Assembly: GCF_002224675.1 (NCBI RefSeq)
Contig: NZ_NMPZ01000004.1
Location: 62,001-126,000, forward strand
Length of the DNA: 64,000 bases
Origin: Segatella copri
Lineage (GTDB): Bacteria > Bacteroidota > Bacteroidia > Bacteroidales > Bacteroidaceae
Direction of reading: 5' to 3'
Shown: in pieces, positions 1 to 9,300 of the stretch
How the letters are laid out: every line of letters begins with the position of its first letter
How positions within the stretch are numbered: position 1 is the first letter of the stretch
Program-made: the position numbers and the translations under genes
The notes under the pieces: model-generated
What the model was told of the DNA's origin: nothing
Databases searched by the model: none
The model's input: only the letters and a program-made list of their open reading frames with translations

Positions 1-208
1 GTATATCATAAGGTAGTGAAACCTTGCTGGGTATGAGAGGCAAATTGAAAAGTTGAAGGAGAAAGCAAAGATGTTTCGCCAAGCGGAACTTTGACAACTC
101 CTTCCGCAAACCCATAGGCTGATGGGGTGACTTTGCCATCAAGCGAAACATCAAATTAGAAAGACGTTTCTTCCAACAAACCCCTGGTCTCCTGATGTGG
201 AGGTAGGT

Positions 209-379
209 GCTCGCATCTCTAATCTTTCTGGGAAATCACTAATCCTTATAGTCCAACAGCGAACGATTCCCGCTGACGTGGACTACTTGGATTAGGATTT
301 CATTGCGAAGATAGTGGAAATAGGTGAGAACTCTGTAAAGAAAGAGGAAAACTTTCAGAGGATAGTGAACTTTTTGTGA
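209..379 (+). pseudogene. Decayed coding remnant at the left edge
   Basis: The plus frame from 209 reads as plausible protein (…NLSGKSLILIVQQ…VDYLD) up to a TAG at 293-295. It then continues in the same frame as DFIAKIVEIGENSVKK… to a TGA at 377-379. No start codon or intact domain is present. It looks like the tail of a gene interrupted by at least one nonsense change. I do not recognise the family; the 'N-L-S-G-K-S-L' flavour recalls HsdS tails, but this is weak. The first 200 bases hold only short broken frames. It is in keeping with island-edge debris. Confidence 0.3.
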
Positions 380-414
380 TGTTGATAGCTTTGGACTAAT
401 AACAAAATGTGGTT

Positions 415-449
415 TATGGGGGATGCTTTCTGTATCTGCATCCCCCATA
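415..449. terminator. Strong GC-rich hairpin downstream of the frameshifted gene
   Basis: The arms TATGGGGGATGC (415-426) and its perfect complement (438-449) enclose an 11-nt loop. The flanks TGTGG and CCACA can extend the stem. It lies about 120 bases past the stop of the minus-strand gene at 571-923. A transcript from that side would run into A/T-rich sequence after the stem, so a terminator role is likely but not certain. Confidence 0.5.
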
Positions 450-570
450 TAATTAACCCACATTGTAGCAGCCTTTGGTGAAAAACTTAAAGAGTCTTAT
501 TTGTGAAATAAAAGTGTAGATACTTCTTTTGCTCTCTGCTTGCAGTATTCATAGTTGCTAATGACAGATG

Positions 571-923
571 TCAAATCTTGTTCGTTTTGTATTGGAAAAC
601 AGCTTGGTTGGCTAAGATGGTTATACCATTGAGAAATTTTATTCCCATATGGTAGCTCCCACCACATGAAATTTTCATGTTGCATTCTCCTTTTGTCGTG
701 AATTCTCCACCCTCAGGAATTACTTTCTGAAGTTCTGTAAATTTTTCGTAATTACTCTTGAAGCCTTAATGTAATTATCGACCTCATTTCCTTGAATGGT
801 TACAAATTCGCCATTATATCTTAAATCAGGTCCATTAAAATAATATTGTATATACCAACCATCTTCTGTGACATTAAGTTCACCACCTGATGCTAAAGGT
901 TCTGTATATTTTGCTTTATTCAT
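571..923 (-). pseudogene. Small hypothetical protein gene split by a single-base frameshift
   Basis: From the ATG at 923 the minus strand reads MNKAKYTEPLASGGELNV…NEVDNYIKA and then runs into a stop at 720 in that frame. A shift of one base near 765 restores a natural continuation, FKSNYEKFTELQKVIPEGG…FQYKTNKI, ending at TGA 571-573. The reconstructed protein is about 117 residues, soluble and without a signal peptide, and I do not recognise its family. A Bacteroidetes -7 box lies just upstream at 943-950. The two short open frames seen separately here (720-923 and 497-685) are explained by this one gene; the second is a shadow. A sequencing error is possible, since the lesion is a single nucleotide. 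Confidence 0.6.
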
Positions 924-942
924 AACTTCTATTGTTTTTGTG

Positions 943-950
943 CAAATATA
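943..950 (-). promoter_or_regulatory. -7 box TATATTTG of the frameshifted small gene
   Basis: On the minus strand TATATTTG matches the Bacteroidetes consensus TAnnTTTG and lies about 20 nt before the ATG at 923. It is divergent from the promoter at 1045-1052. Confidence 0.55.
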
Positions 951-1044
951 CTATTTTAAATCTAAATATTTGCATAAAACACAATAAAAACGACTTTTTA
1001 AACATAAAAAAGTGTATTTTGGTACTATTATTGATTTTTTTTCT

Positions 1045-1052
1045 TATCTTTG
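1045..1052 (+). promoter_or_regulatory. -7 box TATCTTTG upstream of the HTH gene
   Basis: TATCTTTG fits TAnnTTTG and lies 25 bp before the ATG at 1078. A TTTG at 1018-1021 could be the -33 element with a slightly long spacer of 23 bp. This is probably the main promoter of the nine-gene run to 18782. Confidence 0.6.
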
Positions 1053-1077
1053 TGGCATATTTAAGAAATAGAAAATT

Positions 1078-1302
1078 ATGGGGAAGACGACAAGGTTGAA
1101 TCGTTTGAAAGTCGTGTTGGCTGAAAGACAACGGACAAACAAATGGCTAGCTGAAAAATTGGATAAAGATCCAGCTACTGTGTCTAAGTGGTGTACCAAT
1201 CGGGCACAGCCGGGATTGGAGACTTTGTACCAGATTGCTTCATGTCTTGATGTTGATGTGACAGCTCTGCTTGTACCAAATAAAGAGGAGAATAATATGT
1301 AG
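1078..1302 (+). CDS. XRE/Cro-type HTH regulator, first gene of the MADS-like operon
   Basis: This 74-residue protein is almost entirely one helix-turn-helix domain of the HTH_3 (Xre/Cro) family. The pattern NKWLAEKLDKDPATVSKWCTN is the HTH core, with recognition-helix residues around TVSKW, and GLETLYQIASCLDVDVTALL is the usual closing helix pair. It has no sensor or dimerisation domain. Small XRE proteins of this type commonly lead restriction and defence operons as autoregulatory control proteins. It lies 122 bp before the methylase gene on the same strand. The inverted repeat at 1306-1338 could be its operator or an attenuator. The HTH assignment is firm; the defence-control role is inferred from position. 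Confidence 0.85.
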   Translation: MGKTTRLNRLKVVLAERQRTNKWLAEKLDKDPATVSKWCTNRAQPGLETLYQIASCLDVDVTALLVPNKEENNM

Positions 1303-1305
1303 TGA

Positions 1306-1338
1306 CTAACTTTCCAAGTGCCATTTTTATAAAGTTAG
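1306..1338 (+). promoter_or_regulatory. Inverted repeat between the regulator and the methylase gene
   Basis: CTAACTTT (1306-1313) and AAAGTTAG (1331-1338) form a perfect 8-bp dyad with a 17-bp gap in the 122-bp spacer. It may be an operator for the upstream XRE protein or a weak attenuator. A TATTTTTG box follows at 1413-1420; if used it would start transcripts at about the annotated ATG of the next gene, favouring Met21 (1485) for that transcript. Confidence 0.35.
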
Positions 1339-1424
1339 CCATCATCTCTTACCAATACTAGGTGAAAGTGAAGATGGACCAACATGGATATGGCTATATG
1401 GAATAAAATGATTATTTTTGCATT

Positions 1425-3452
1425 ATGGCAAATTCAGAAAACAATATAGGCTCCCAGAACGAGATTGTTCTTGGCGAGAACGAAATGGTGTGTTCGCTCA
1501 CTAATCGTGTGGTGAAAGCCACAGAAAAAGAAATGACTTTGCAGTCGATGATTGCAATGATGACGGAAGAGTATGGTTTCGCTTCTGAGGATATGGAGCG
1601 TGACTATAAGGTGAAGTATGAGGATGTTGATACTGGTAAAAACAAAACTCAAAAAGTGGATTTGGCCATCTTTAATGCTGGTCGTGCCCATGATGAAGAT
1701 GAGCTAATCCGCTTTATCATTGTAGCAAAAGATGCCAAAGTGAAGCCAACCGATAAAAAGGCTGGTGTTGAGGCTACAACAGAAAATATTCTGAGTACTA
1801 CAGATTGCGAGTTCGCCTGTTGGACAAACGGTGAAGACCTGCAATATGTACATGCCTTTGAAGATGATTTCGGACAGGTGACCTGTGAGCCAATTTCTGA
1901 TTTTCCTGCCGAGGGACAGACACTTGAAGACCTTGAAAAACAGGGAGAAAGAGCTGTGCCACGTAAACCTGCCAATGAATCGCTTGTCAAGACCTTTAAG
2001 CGTTGTCATGATTATATCTATGGTAACGAGGGTATGAAGAAAACTGCTTTTTGGGAACTTCTCAACCTGATATTCTGCAAGCTCTATGACGAGAAACGTC
2101 GCTTCTCTGATGCAAGAGAGGGCATCAGTTATCGCCGTCGTTTTTGGGTGGGTGTGAAAGAACAGAATACTCCAGAAGGTCAGCATGCTGTTGCTGAGCG
2201 AATCAAGGGAATCTTCGAGGATTTGAAGGACAGTCATGTCTTTAAGGATGTGTTCGATGGCAGTGAGCAAATTACTCTCTCCGACCGTGGTCTTGCTTTT
2301 GTAGCAAGTGAACTGGCAAAGTATTCTTTCCTTGATGCTACGGTTGACGTGAAGGGTACAGCCTATGAAACCATCGTAAGCAACACGCTGAAGCAGGCGG
2401 CTGGTCAGTTCTTTACACCTCGTAATATTATCAAATGTATGGTTGAGATGCTTGATCCCGACCAGAATTGTCGTGTGCTCGACCCTGCTTGTGGTTCGGG
2501 TGGTTTCCTTGTGATGGTACTCGACCATGTGCGCCACAAGATAGCCCGTAATTTCTATCCGGAATTGGACGAGATGCACCTTGAAGCCAAACTGAACTCA
2601 GCTGAGGTGGATGATGCCGTTCGAGAGTATGCCGAGAAAATGATATTCGGTTTCGATTTCGACCCGGACTTGAAGAAGGCTGCACGTATGAATATGGTGA
2701 TGGCTGGTGACGGACATTCAAATATCTATAACATCAACTCTCTGGATTATCCTTATGGTAGCAAACCAGATGTTCCTCATATTGCTGAGGCTGTAAATGA
2801 AAGTATCAGTCACAGTGCCGACCGTGATTTCCATTTTGAAACTCCTGCAACAAACGCACAGGGCAAGTTTGATATGGTATTTACGAACCCTCCGTTTGGT
2901 ACGAAAGTAGAAGTAGATCAGGAGATTGCTGCGCGATATGAATTGAGCAGCAAGGCTCCAGAAGTACTTTTTATTGAGGCATGTTACAACTTCTTGAAGC
3001 CTGGCGGCAAAATGGCAATCGTATTGCCTGATGGTATTTTGGGCAATCCAAATACGGAGAGTGTACGTTTGTGGATTCTCCAGCATTTCAAACTCCTGGC
3101 AAGTGTGGATTTGCCTGTAGAGACTTTCTTGCCACAGGTAGGTGTGCAGGCATCACTCCTCTTCCTTCAGAAGAAGACGGATGCAGAAATGCTTGTGCCT
3201 ATTGCGAATGAGAACTATGACGTATTTATGGCAATTGTAGAACAGGTAGGCAAAGACCGTCGTGGTGTTCCTGTATATGTAAAGGACGATGACGGAGCCG
3301 AAATTCTGTTTGAACATTATAAAAAATGGCTCACATACGCTGATAACGGACGTGAGATAGTAAGACAACGTAGAGAACGTATCAAGCACTTGGCGGATGA
3401 TCTGCCAAAAGTGGCGAAGGCGTATAAAGAGTTTAAGGAGGGAAAAGCATGA
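1425..3452 (+). CDS. Type I-like N6-adenine DNA methyltransferase (HsdM-like)
   Basis: A 675-residue methyltransferase of the HsdM family. The catalytic core carries SAM motif I as VLDPACGSGGF (about residues 350-360) and motif IV as TNPPFG (about 487-492), both intact, so it should methylate adenine. The helical HsdM N-region (about 180-330) precedes it and contains the typical QAAGQFFTP segment just before motif I. Residues 20-170 resemble the HSDR_N nuclease fold, but the usual E-x-K strand reads IIVAKDAK, so this part looks non-catalytic. The stop codon overlaps the start of hsdS (ATGA at 3449-3452), implying translational coupling. The HsdR translocase of a classical type I system is missing from the neighbourhood. 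Start at 1425 is likely; Met21 (1485) is the alternative. Confidence 0.88.
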   Translation: MANSENNIGSQNEIVLGENEMVCSLTNRVVKATEKEMTLQSMIAMMTEEYGFASEDMERDYKVKYEDVDTGKNKTQKVDLAIFNAGRAHDEDELIRFIIVAKDAKVKPTDKKAGVEATTENILSTTDCEFACWTNGEDLQYVHAFEDDFGQVTCEPISDFPAEGQTLEDLEKQGERAVPRKPANESLVKTFKRCHDYIYGNEGMKKTAFWELLNLIFCKLYDEKRRFSDAREGISYRRRFWVGVKEQNTPEGQHAVAERIKGIFEDLKDSHVFKDVFDGSEQITLSDRGLAFVASELAKYSFLDATVDVKGTAYETIVSNTLKQAAGQFFTPRNIIKCMVEMLDPDQNCRVLDPACGSGGFLVMVLDHVRHKIARNFYPELDEMHLEAKLNSAEVDDAVREYAEKMIFGFDFDPDLKKAARMNMVMAGDGHSNIYNINSLDYPYGSKPDVPHIAEAVNESISHSADRDFHFETPATNAQGKFDMVFTNPPFGTKVEVDQEIAARYELSSKAPEVLFIEACYNFLKPGGKMAIVLPDGILGNPNTESVRLWILQHFKLLASVDLPVETFLPQVGVQASLLFLQKKTDAEMLVPIANENYDVFMAIVEQVGKDRRGVPVYVKDDDGAEILFEHYKKWLTYADNGREIVRQRRERIKHLADDLPKVAKAYKEFKEGKA

Positions 3453-4855
3453 AATATCGCCAACTTAACAGTAAGGAAATACTTAAGAGTAAGAGATTTG
3501 ACGGAAGCTATCACAATGCAGATGTCAATATCTTCGATTCGGTAATTACAAGTCACTCATCACAAGCATTATCATATTATTGTTCCGAGATTTTTACATC
3601 TGGGAGAAATAAACGTGTCTATACTAAAGCTGAATTTGGAGATCCTTTTTTAAGTAATTCTGACGCTTCATCTTTAAATCCATTTAACGCTTGCAAATAT
3701 AGTTCGAAGAAATATGGATATGATGAATCTGCGTTATTGAAAGGTGGTATGATATTAACAGGAAGAGTTGGGGCTATAGGTCAAACTGTTTTTGTTCCAA
3801 AATATTGGGAAAAATATCGAACACAAGGGTCTGATAATATTATTCGAATCGTTGTAAAACCCCAATTTAAAAAAGGTTTTATATATGCATATTTGGTTTC
3901 AAAAATAGGTAACTTGTCTTTTTGGAAACATGCAACAGGAGGAGTTCAACCTTTTATTACTGATAAAATGGTTGGACAGCTTCCCATTCCTGATTTTTCA
4001 GAATCCTTCCAGCAAGAAGTAGATAATTTGGTACAGGAAGCTACAAGATTGAGAGAAGAAGCGGCAGATATGCTTACGAAAGCAGAACTACTATTGAAAA
4101 CAGAAGCGAACCTTCGAGAATTAACTTCCGAAGATTATGATTATTTTGGTCCAAGAAATGCCGAACGCAAGGTCTCTTGTTTTAGCATTAAGCGTAAGGA
4201 TATAACTACGACAACCATCAATGCATTCAATTTGTCTGAAAGAATTCGTAAAACAAAGGATTCCATTGTCTGCAAGACGAAATCTCTTAGAGAAGTGTTA
4301 CTTGGGGGAGACACATTCTCAACGGGGTCTTTTCCACGTGTTGAAGTGAAAGAGGGATTTGGAGTTATGCTGATAAACCAAAAAGACATCTTTGATAATA
4401 TAGTAAAAGGTAAATATATATCTAAGCGTGGAGTAAAGACCGACAATTTAGTTGAATACGGAGAAGTCCTTATTGCCGGTGTGGGAACATTAGGCGAAAG
4501 TGAGACATTTTGCCGTGCAATATTTGCAAATGAAGATTTGGTCGGTCAACTTGTTTCTGGAGAATTTATCCGTATGAAGACAAATGATGAAATACCTTCT
4601 GGCTACCTTTACGCTTGGTTGGCATCTGATTATGGATTTAGATTCCTAAGAAACATTCAGGCTGGGACAAAACTTTGCCGTCCTATTCCAAAATTGGTTT
4701 TAGAATTGCCAGTCCCTATATTGGGCAAGGAGACAATGCTAAAAATAGACTCAATAGTTAAAGAAGCACATACCAAACGATATGAGGCCAATAATTGCGA
4801 GCACAAAGCCATCCGCATGGTCGAACAAGAAATCGAAAAGTGGACTAAACATTAA
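3449..4855 (+). CDS. Type I restriction-modification specificity subunit (HsdS-like)
   Basis: A 468-residue specificity subunit with the expected duplicated layout. A first target-recognition domain spans about residues 15-185 and ends near HATGGVQPFITDKMVGQLPIP. A helical spacer (about 186-230, VDNLVQEATRLREEAADML) follows. The second recognition domain (about 255-430) ends with the equivalent CRPIPKLVLELPVP, and a second helix closes the protein. Two different recognition domains imply a bipartite asymmetric target for the methylase encoded just upstream, whose gene it overlaps by 4 bp. It is followed at 8 bp by the AlbA_2 gene rather than by hsdR. Confidence 0.88.
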   Translation: MKYRQLNSKEILKSKRFDGSYHNADVNIFDSVITSHSSQALSYYCSEIFTSGRNKRVYTKAEFGDPFLSNSDASSLNPFNACKYSSKKYGYDESALLKGGMILTGRVGAIGQTVFVPKYWEKYRTQGSDNIIRIVVKPQFKKGFIYAYLVSKIGNLSFWKHATGGVQPFITDKMVGQLPIPDFSESFQQEVDNLVQEATRLREEAADMLTKAELLLKTEANLRELTSEDYDYFGPRNAERKVSCFSIKRKDITTTTINAFNLSERIRKTKDSIVCKTKSLREVLLGGDTFSTGSFPRVEVKEGFGVMLINQKDIFDNIVKGKYISKRGVKTDNLVEYGEVLIAGVGTLGESETFCRAIFANEDLVGQLVSGEFIRMKTNDEIPSGYLYAWLASDYGFRFLRNIQAGTKLCRPIPKLVLELPVPILGKETMLKIDSIVKEAHTKRYEANNCEHKAIRMVEQEIEKWTKH

Positions 4856-4863
4856 ATGATTAT

Positions 4864-6375
4864 ATGATGACAGAAGATACTTTTAAAGACCTGTGTCTTT
4901 GTGGTGAAACCACTAAGGTACAGTTTAAGGAATCGTTTACTTCTCAGAAGGAAATAGCAAAAGAGATGATTGCCTTTGCCAATACCAAAGGTGGAGTAAT
5001 CCTCTTTGGTGTGGAAGACAAATGTGGCAAGCTTGTAGGTCTGTCATACGATGAGATTCAGGTAATCAGTCGTGAACTTGGCAATGCTGCCAATGAGCAA
5101 GTGCGCCCAACCATCTATATTGAAACGGAGGTTGTGCGCATGGAAGAAAAGCATTTCCTGATATGTTCTGTCGAGGAAGGTAAAAACAAGCCTTACAAGA
5201 ATCTCAACGGAGAAATTTGGGTGAAGCAAGGAGCCGATAAACGTCGCATTACAGAGAACTCGGAGATTCTTGCCCTGTTTCAAGACTCAGGCAGTTATCA
5301 ACCAGATGCCGCTGGTGTGAACGGTACGACGTTTGATGATCTTGACCGCTATGCCATTGACGAATACCTTCAGAAGGTTTATGCTACGACGTTAGACGGA
5401 TTTGGAGGTAAGGCGGAACAGGTATTAAAGAATATACATATTCTTAATCATCATGGCGTACCGACACTTGCCGGATACCTGTTCTTTGGCAAACATCCAG
5501 AGTACAATTGTCCAACTTGCATGGTAAAAGCCGTATCATTTTTCGGAAATGATCTCGCAGGCACACAATATCGTGACTCCAAAGAAATATTGGGCAATAT
5601 GTCGCAGCTTTACAACAAGAGCATGGCTTTTCTCAAAGCCAATCTGCACAATGTGCAGGAAGAAGGAGCATCGTTCAATACGTTAGGCAAGTTGGAGATA
5701 GCAGAAGAGGTTTTGGAAGAAGTTGTTCAGAATGCACTTGTGCATCGTGATCTGCTGCGTCCTGCTCCCATCCGCCTTTTCGTCTTTGACAACAGAGTGG
5801 AGGTAATCAGTCCTGGAGCTTTGGCTGGAGGACTAACAGAAGAGGATATACGCAATGGTAAGACCTACCAGCGTAATCCATATATGGCCACCTTTGCCAC
5901 CAATGCCTTATATTATAAAGGTATAGGTTCGGGTATCGTCCGTATTCTTGCAGAATATCCTGATATTCGGTTGGAAAACGATGTAAACGGAAAAGAGTTT
6001 AAGGTAACAATACCGAGAACTATCCAAAAGAGCGATTCTACTACCCAAAAGGGGCCATTTGAGGATATAAGTACTACCCAAAAGGGAGAAAACGCTACCC
6101 AAAAGAGTGATTCTACTACCCAAAAGGAGCAATTTGAGGATATAAGTACTACCCAAAAGAGAGAAATCGCTACCCAAAAGAATTTGGATACTACCCAAAA
6201 GGAAGTATTGGAATACTTTAAAGGCAATCCTAAGGCAACCAGAGTAGATGCTGCTAATGCACTAGGTAATATTACGGAGGATGGAGTAAAATTCATTATA
6301 GCAAAATTACAGAAGAAAGGCTTGCTGAAACGTGTTGGCGGAAGAAAACACGGAGAGTGGCAGGTATTAATTTAA
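4864..6375 (+). CDS. AlbA_2/Schlafen-type ATP-binding protein with TQK repeats and winged helix
   Basis: The first ~125 residues match the AlbA_2 (Schlafen AAA_4) domain: E-x-x-x-VQFKESF, then KEMIAFANTKGGVILFGVED and IWVKQGADKRR. A middle region (about 150-385) contains EVVQNALVHRDL and NPYMATFATNALYYKGIGSGI, matching the RecG-like HATPase_c_4 region usual for these predicted transcriptional regulators. A low-complexity linker with seven TQK motifs occupies about 380-440, encoded by a 75-bp tandem repeat. A C-terminal winged-helix-like segment (about 445-500) follows. It sits inside the methylase/kinase operon, so a regulatory or effector role in that system is inferred. Confidence 0.8.
   Translation: MMTEDTFKDLCLCGETTKVQFKESFTSQKEIAKEMIAFANTKGGVILFGVEDKCGKLVGLSYDEIQVISRELGNAANEQVRPTIYIETEVVRMEEKHFLICSVEEGKNKPYKNLNGEIWVKQGADKRRITENSEILALFQDSGSYQPDAAGVNGTTFDDLDRYAIDEYLQKVYATTLDGFGGKAEQVLKNIHILNHHGVPTLAGYLFFGKHPEYNCPTCMVKAVSFFGNDLAGTQYRDSKEILGNMSQLYNKSMAFLKANLHNVQEEGASFNTLGKLEIAEEVLEEVVQNALVHRDLLRPAPIRLFVFDNRVEVISPGALAGGLTEEDIRNGKTYQRNPYMATFATNALYYKGIGSGIVRILAEYPDIRLENDVNGKEFKVTIPRTIQKSDSTTQKGPFEDISTTQKGENATQKSDSTTQKEQFEDISTTQKREIATQKNLDTTQKEVLEYFKGNPKATRVDAANALGNITEDGVKFIIAKLQKKGLLKRVGGRKHGEWQVLI
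6030..6179 (+). repeat. Two tandem 75-bp repeats inside the AlbA_2 gene
   Basis: Two direct copies of a 75-bp unit (6030-6104 and 6105-6179) are near identical, with a third partial copy up to about 6205. Each unit contains three ACCCAAAAG cores and keeps frame (25 codons), encoding the TTQK…TTQK…ATQK pattern. Such an array can expand or contract by recombination without breaking the frame. Confidence 0.85.
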
Positions 6376-6387
6376 AAACAAAACAAT

Positions 6388-9300
6388 ATGGCACAATTAA
6401 GAAAACCCATACATGATGATGGACCTGTGAACGCTGGAGAACAGCGTTTGCTGGACTTTCTTTGTGTGAAACTGCCAGACAACTATATGGTCATTCCGAA
6501 TCTCAATATCCCGATAACAGGTCCCAACCGAGTTATGAAATATTGGGAGTATGACTGTATTGTGTTAGCTCCGCATGCAATTTATCACCTTGAGAACAAA
6601 GACTGGGCTGGCAATCTTGAAGGAGATGATTGGGCTTGGTTCCGTAGTGGTCAGGAGGTGGCTAATCCACATAAGACAGCAGGCCTTAAAAGTCGTATTC
6701 TTGCAAGTAAAATAAAAAATCAGCATCCAGATTGGCATTTCGGTCTGATTCAGACGGCTATAACTCTGAGTCATCCGCAGCAGTCTAAGTTCGGACTTGA
6801 TCCTACCTGCGACTGTTACGGACAAACCTTTACCTTGGGTAATGAGCTTATTGATTTCTTGACCAATCCGGAGAGGGTAGGACGAAAAGCAGGGGCAATC
6901 CTCGATTTGCAGAATCAATTGACCGATTTGCTGACCGGTCAATCTGTGGAACGTCGCAAGACAGAACGTACGGAAATTTTCAACTATCAGATAGAGGAAG
7001 TACTTCAGGAAACGGAAGAATTTACAGAATATCTATGTGTGCCAAAGCTCATAGCCACAGCACATTATAAGATTCGTGAATATCCTCTTGATGTTGTAGG
7101 AAAGAGTCCGAAGGAACTGGAGGAACTTACGCTGAAGGTTCAGAATGCAAGTCTTGCCCAGGAGAAGATAGGTACGTCTCCATACATCGTTCAGACCATC
7201 TGTCGTATGAATGAGGAGCAGACTTACTATTATGAAATCAGCCGTTATCAGGATGAAAGTTCACTCCGCAGCAAACTGCGTTTGAAGACCTTTAAGCAGA
7301 CAGATAAGATCAGTATTATCCTTGATGTGGCGCATGCATTAAAGGCTGCTCATCAGGAACAGGTATTCCATCGCAACGTTTGCCCGGAGAATATATATGT
7401 GTTTGAAGGTGGTAAGGCTGCTCTTGCCAACTTTGGCATGGCATGGTTTGTAGAACACTCTGACTTCAGCTTTACGGTGAAGAATGACATTGACATGAAA
7501 TCTCCCTATTCAGCACCGGAATTTATGGAAAACGATGCCTGTGCAGGTAGTGATATATTCTCGTTGGGTGTCATCTTCTATGAGCTGATGGTCGGTAAAA
7601 AGCCATTTGATAGCAGCTTGATTTTCAGTGCAGTAATGGGAGGTAAACTGCCAGATGACCTGTTGCCAAGTAAGGTCTCAAAAGATTTGCCGGCATGGAT
7701 GGATGAAATCGTGAAGCATACGATAGTGGCAAACTTAGACGAACGATGGCAAGATGCAGATGAGTTTATCACGTTTATCAATAACTCTATAGAAGAGGAA
7801 AAGAAGACAATCCAGACCGTTCATTCTACAACTGGTGGAAAAACAGAAGAGAAGAAAACCTGGTATCTGAAAGATATGAAGCCAGGAGTGAAGGTAACTC
7901 CTTCATTGACACTTCATGAAATACTGGGTAAGGGAGGCTTTGGACGTGTGTTCAAGGTATGGCATGATATGCAGAAGCAATATCTTGCCATCAAGATATT
8001 TGAGCGTGATGCATCGGTGGATAATGCTATTAACGAGTTTGAGGCATTGAAATCGCTTCATCATCCTAATATCGTTGAATTTAAATATATTGATAGAACT
8101 CAGCAAGGATTGTTCTATACCCTGATGGAACTTCTTGAAGGAGAAAACCTTCAGAACTATACCAGGGGTGACCTTCGTTTGCCTGTTGATGAGGTATATA
8201 AGATGGCTATCCAGATACTTGGAGCACTGAAATATATGCAGGAGGAGCAAAATCCGCCAGTTTATCACAGAGACATCAAGCCAAGTAATATCATGTGGCA
8301 TAAGCGTCAACTTTATAAGCTGATAGATTTCAATATATCTACTACTACAGATGACAAGTCGTTTGGCGGTACATTTCCATATATGGCTCCAGACCTGATT
8401 GTAAGTGGCAATAAGATTGATTGGGACAAGTCTGCCGACACCTTTGCTTTGGGTATTACTATGTATGAACTGTTGGCTCATGCTTATCCATGGCCAGGTA
8501 GCAACATGCGTCCAAGTATTCATACATTGCCAACAGATATCCGTAAGTATAATGATAAGCTGACGGATGAAATAGCAGAGTTTGTGATGAAGTCTATCAT
8601 AACAGATAGAACCAAGCGTTTTACTTCTGCAAAAGAGATGCTTGAAGCATTACAGAAGATTGGTGTTGACAGAATATTGAAGGATACTTCATGCATCCTC
8701 GATTCTCCTACGGTAAATGCAAATCCTGTTGACTATATTAATTCTCTATATAGTCAAAGTCGTCATGGCAATAGCGGTACTCGTGCTGGCTCAAAAGCTC
8801 ATGCTTTTGATGATCTTACCTATTCTGAGACAAAGCTTGATAAGGAACTGATCAAGGATATCAAGAATCTGAAGTACAAGCTGATAATCATTACCGGTAA
8901 TGCCGGAGACGGAAAGACCGCATTCATCCATAGAATTGAAAGTCAAGGTACAGACAAGAAGGCGTATGATTCGAACAATGGATCTTGTTTCTATCTCAAT
9001 GGAGTGCGCTTTGAATCAAACTATGATGGTTCTCAGGATGAAGATGATAAGGCAAATGACGATGTGCTGGCAGAGTTCCTTGCTCCTTTTACAAATCAGA
9101 CAGACTATACAAAGGCTACTGAGGGGCGTGTAATTGCCATTAACGAAGGTAGATTGGTTGATTTCCTTTCTACGAGACAGGAGTTTAAAAAGCTTCAAGA
9201 CAACATTGAGGAGTACTTTTATAAAGAAGGACATGTAGAACTGCTTCCGGGATTAATGGTTATCAATTTGAACCTTCGCTCTGTAACTGCAAAGGATGGT

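Noticed and set aside
497..685. 62-residue minus-strand open frame
   Set aside because: The neighbouring frame continues the 720-923 protein naturally after a one-base shift; this frame is a shadow of that gene.
1704..2579. 291-residue minus-strand open frame
   Set aside because: It lies wholly inside the strongly supported methylase gene and has poor protein character.
5908..6296. Overlapping minus-strand frames rich in FWVV/LLGS repeats
   Set aside because: They are the antisense reading of the TQK tandem repeats.
7903..8523. 206-residue minus-strand frame
   Set aside because: It is antisense to the second kinase domain, whose motifs are clear on the plus strand.
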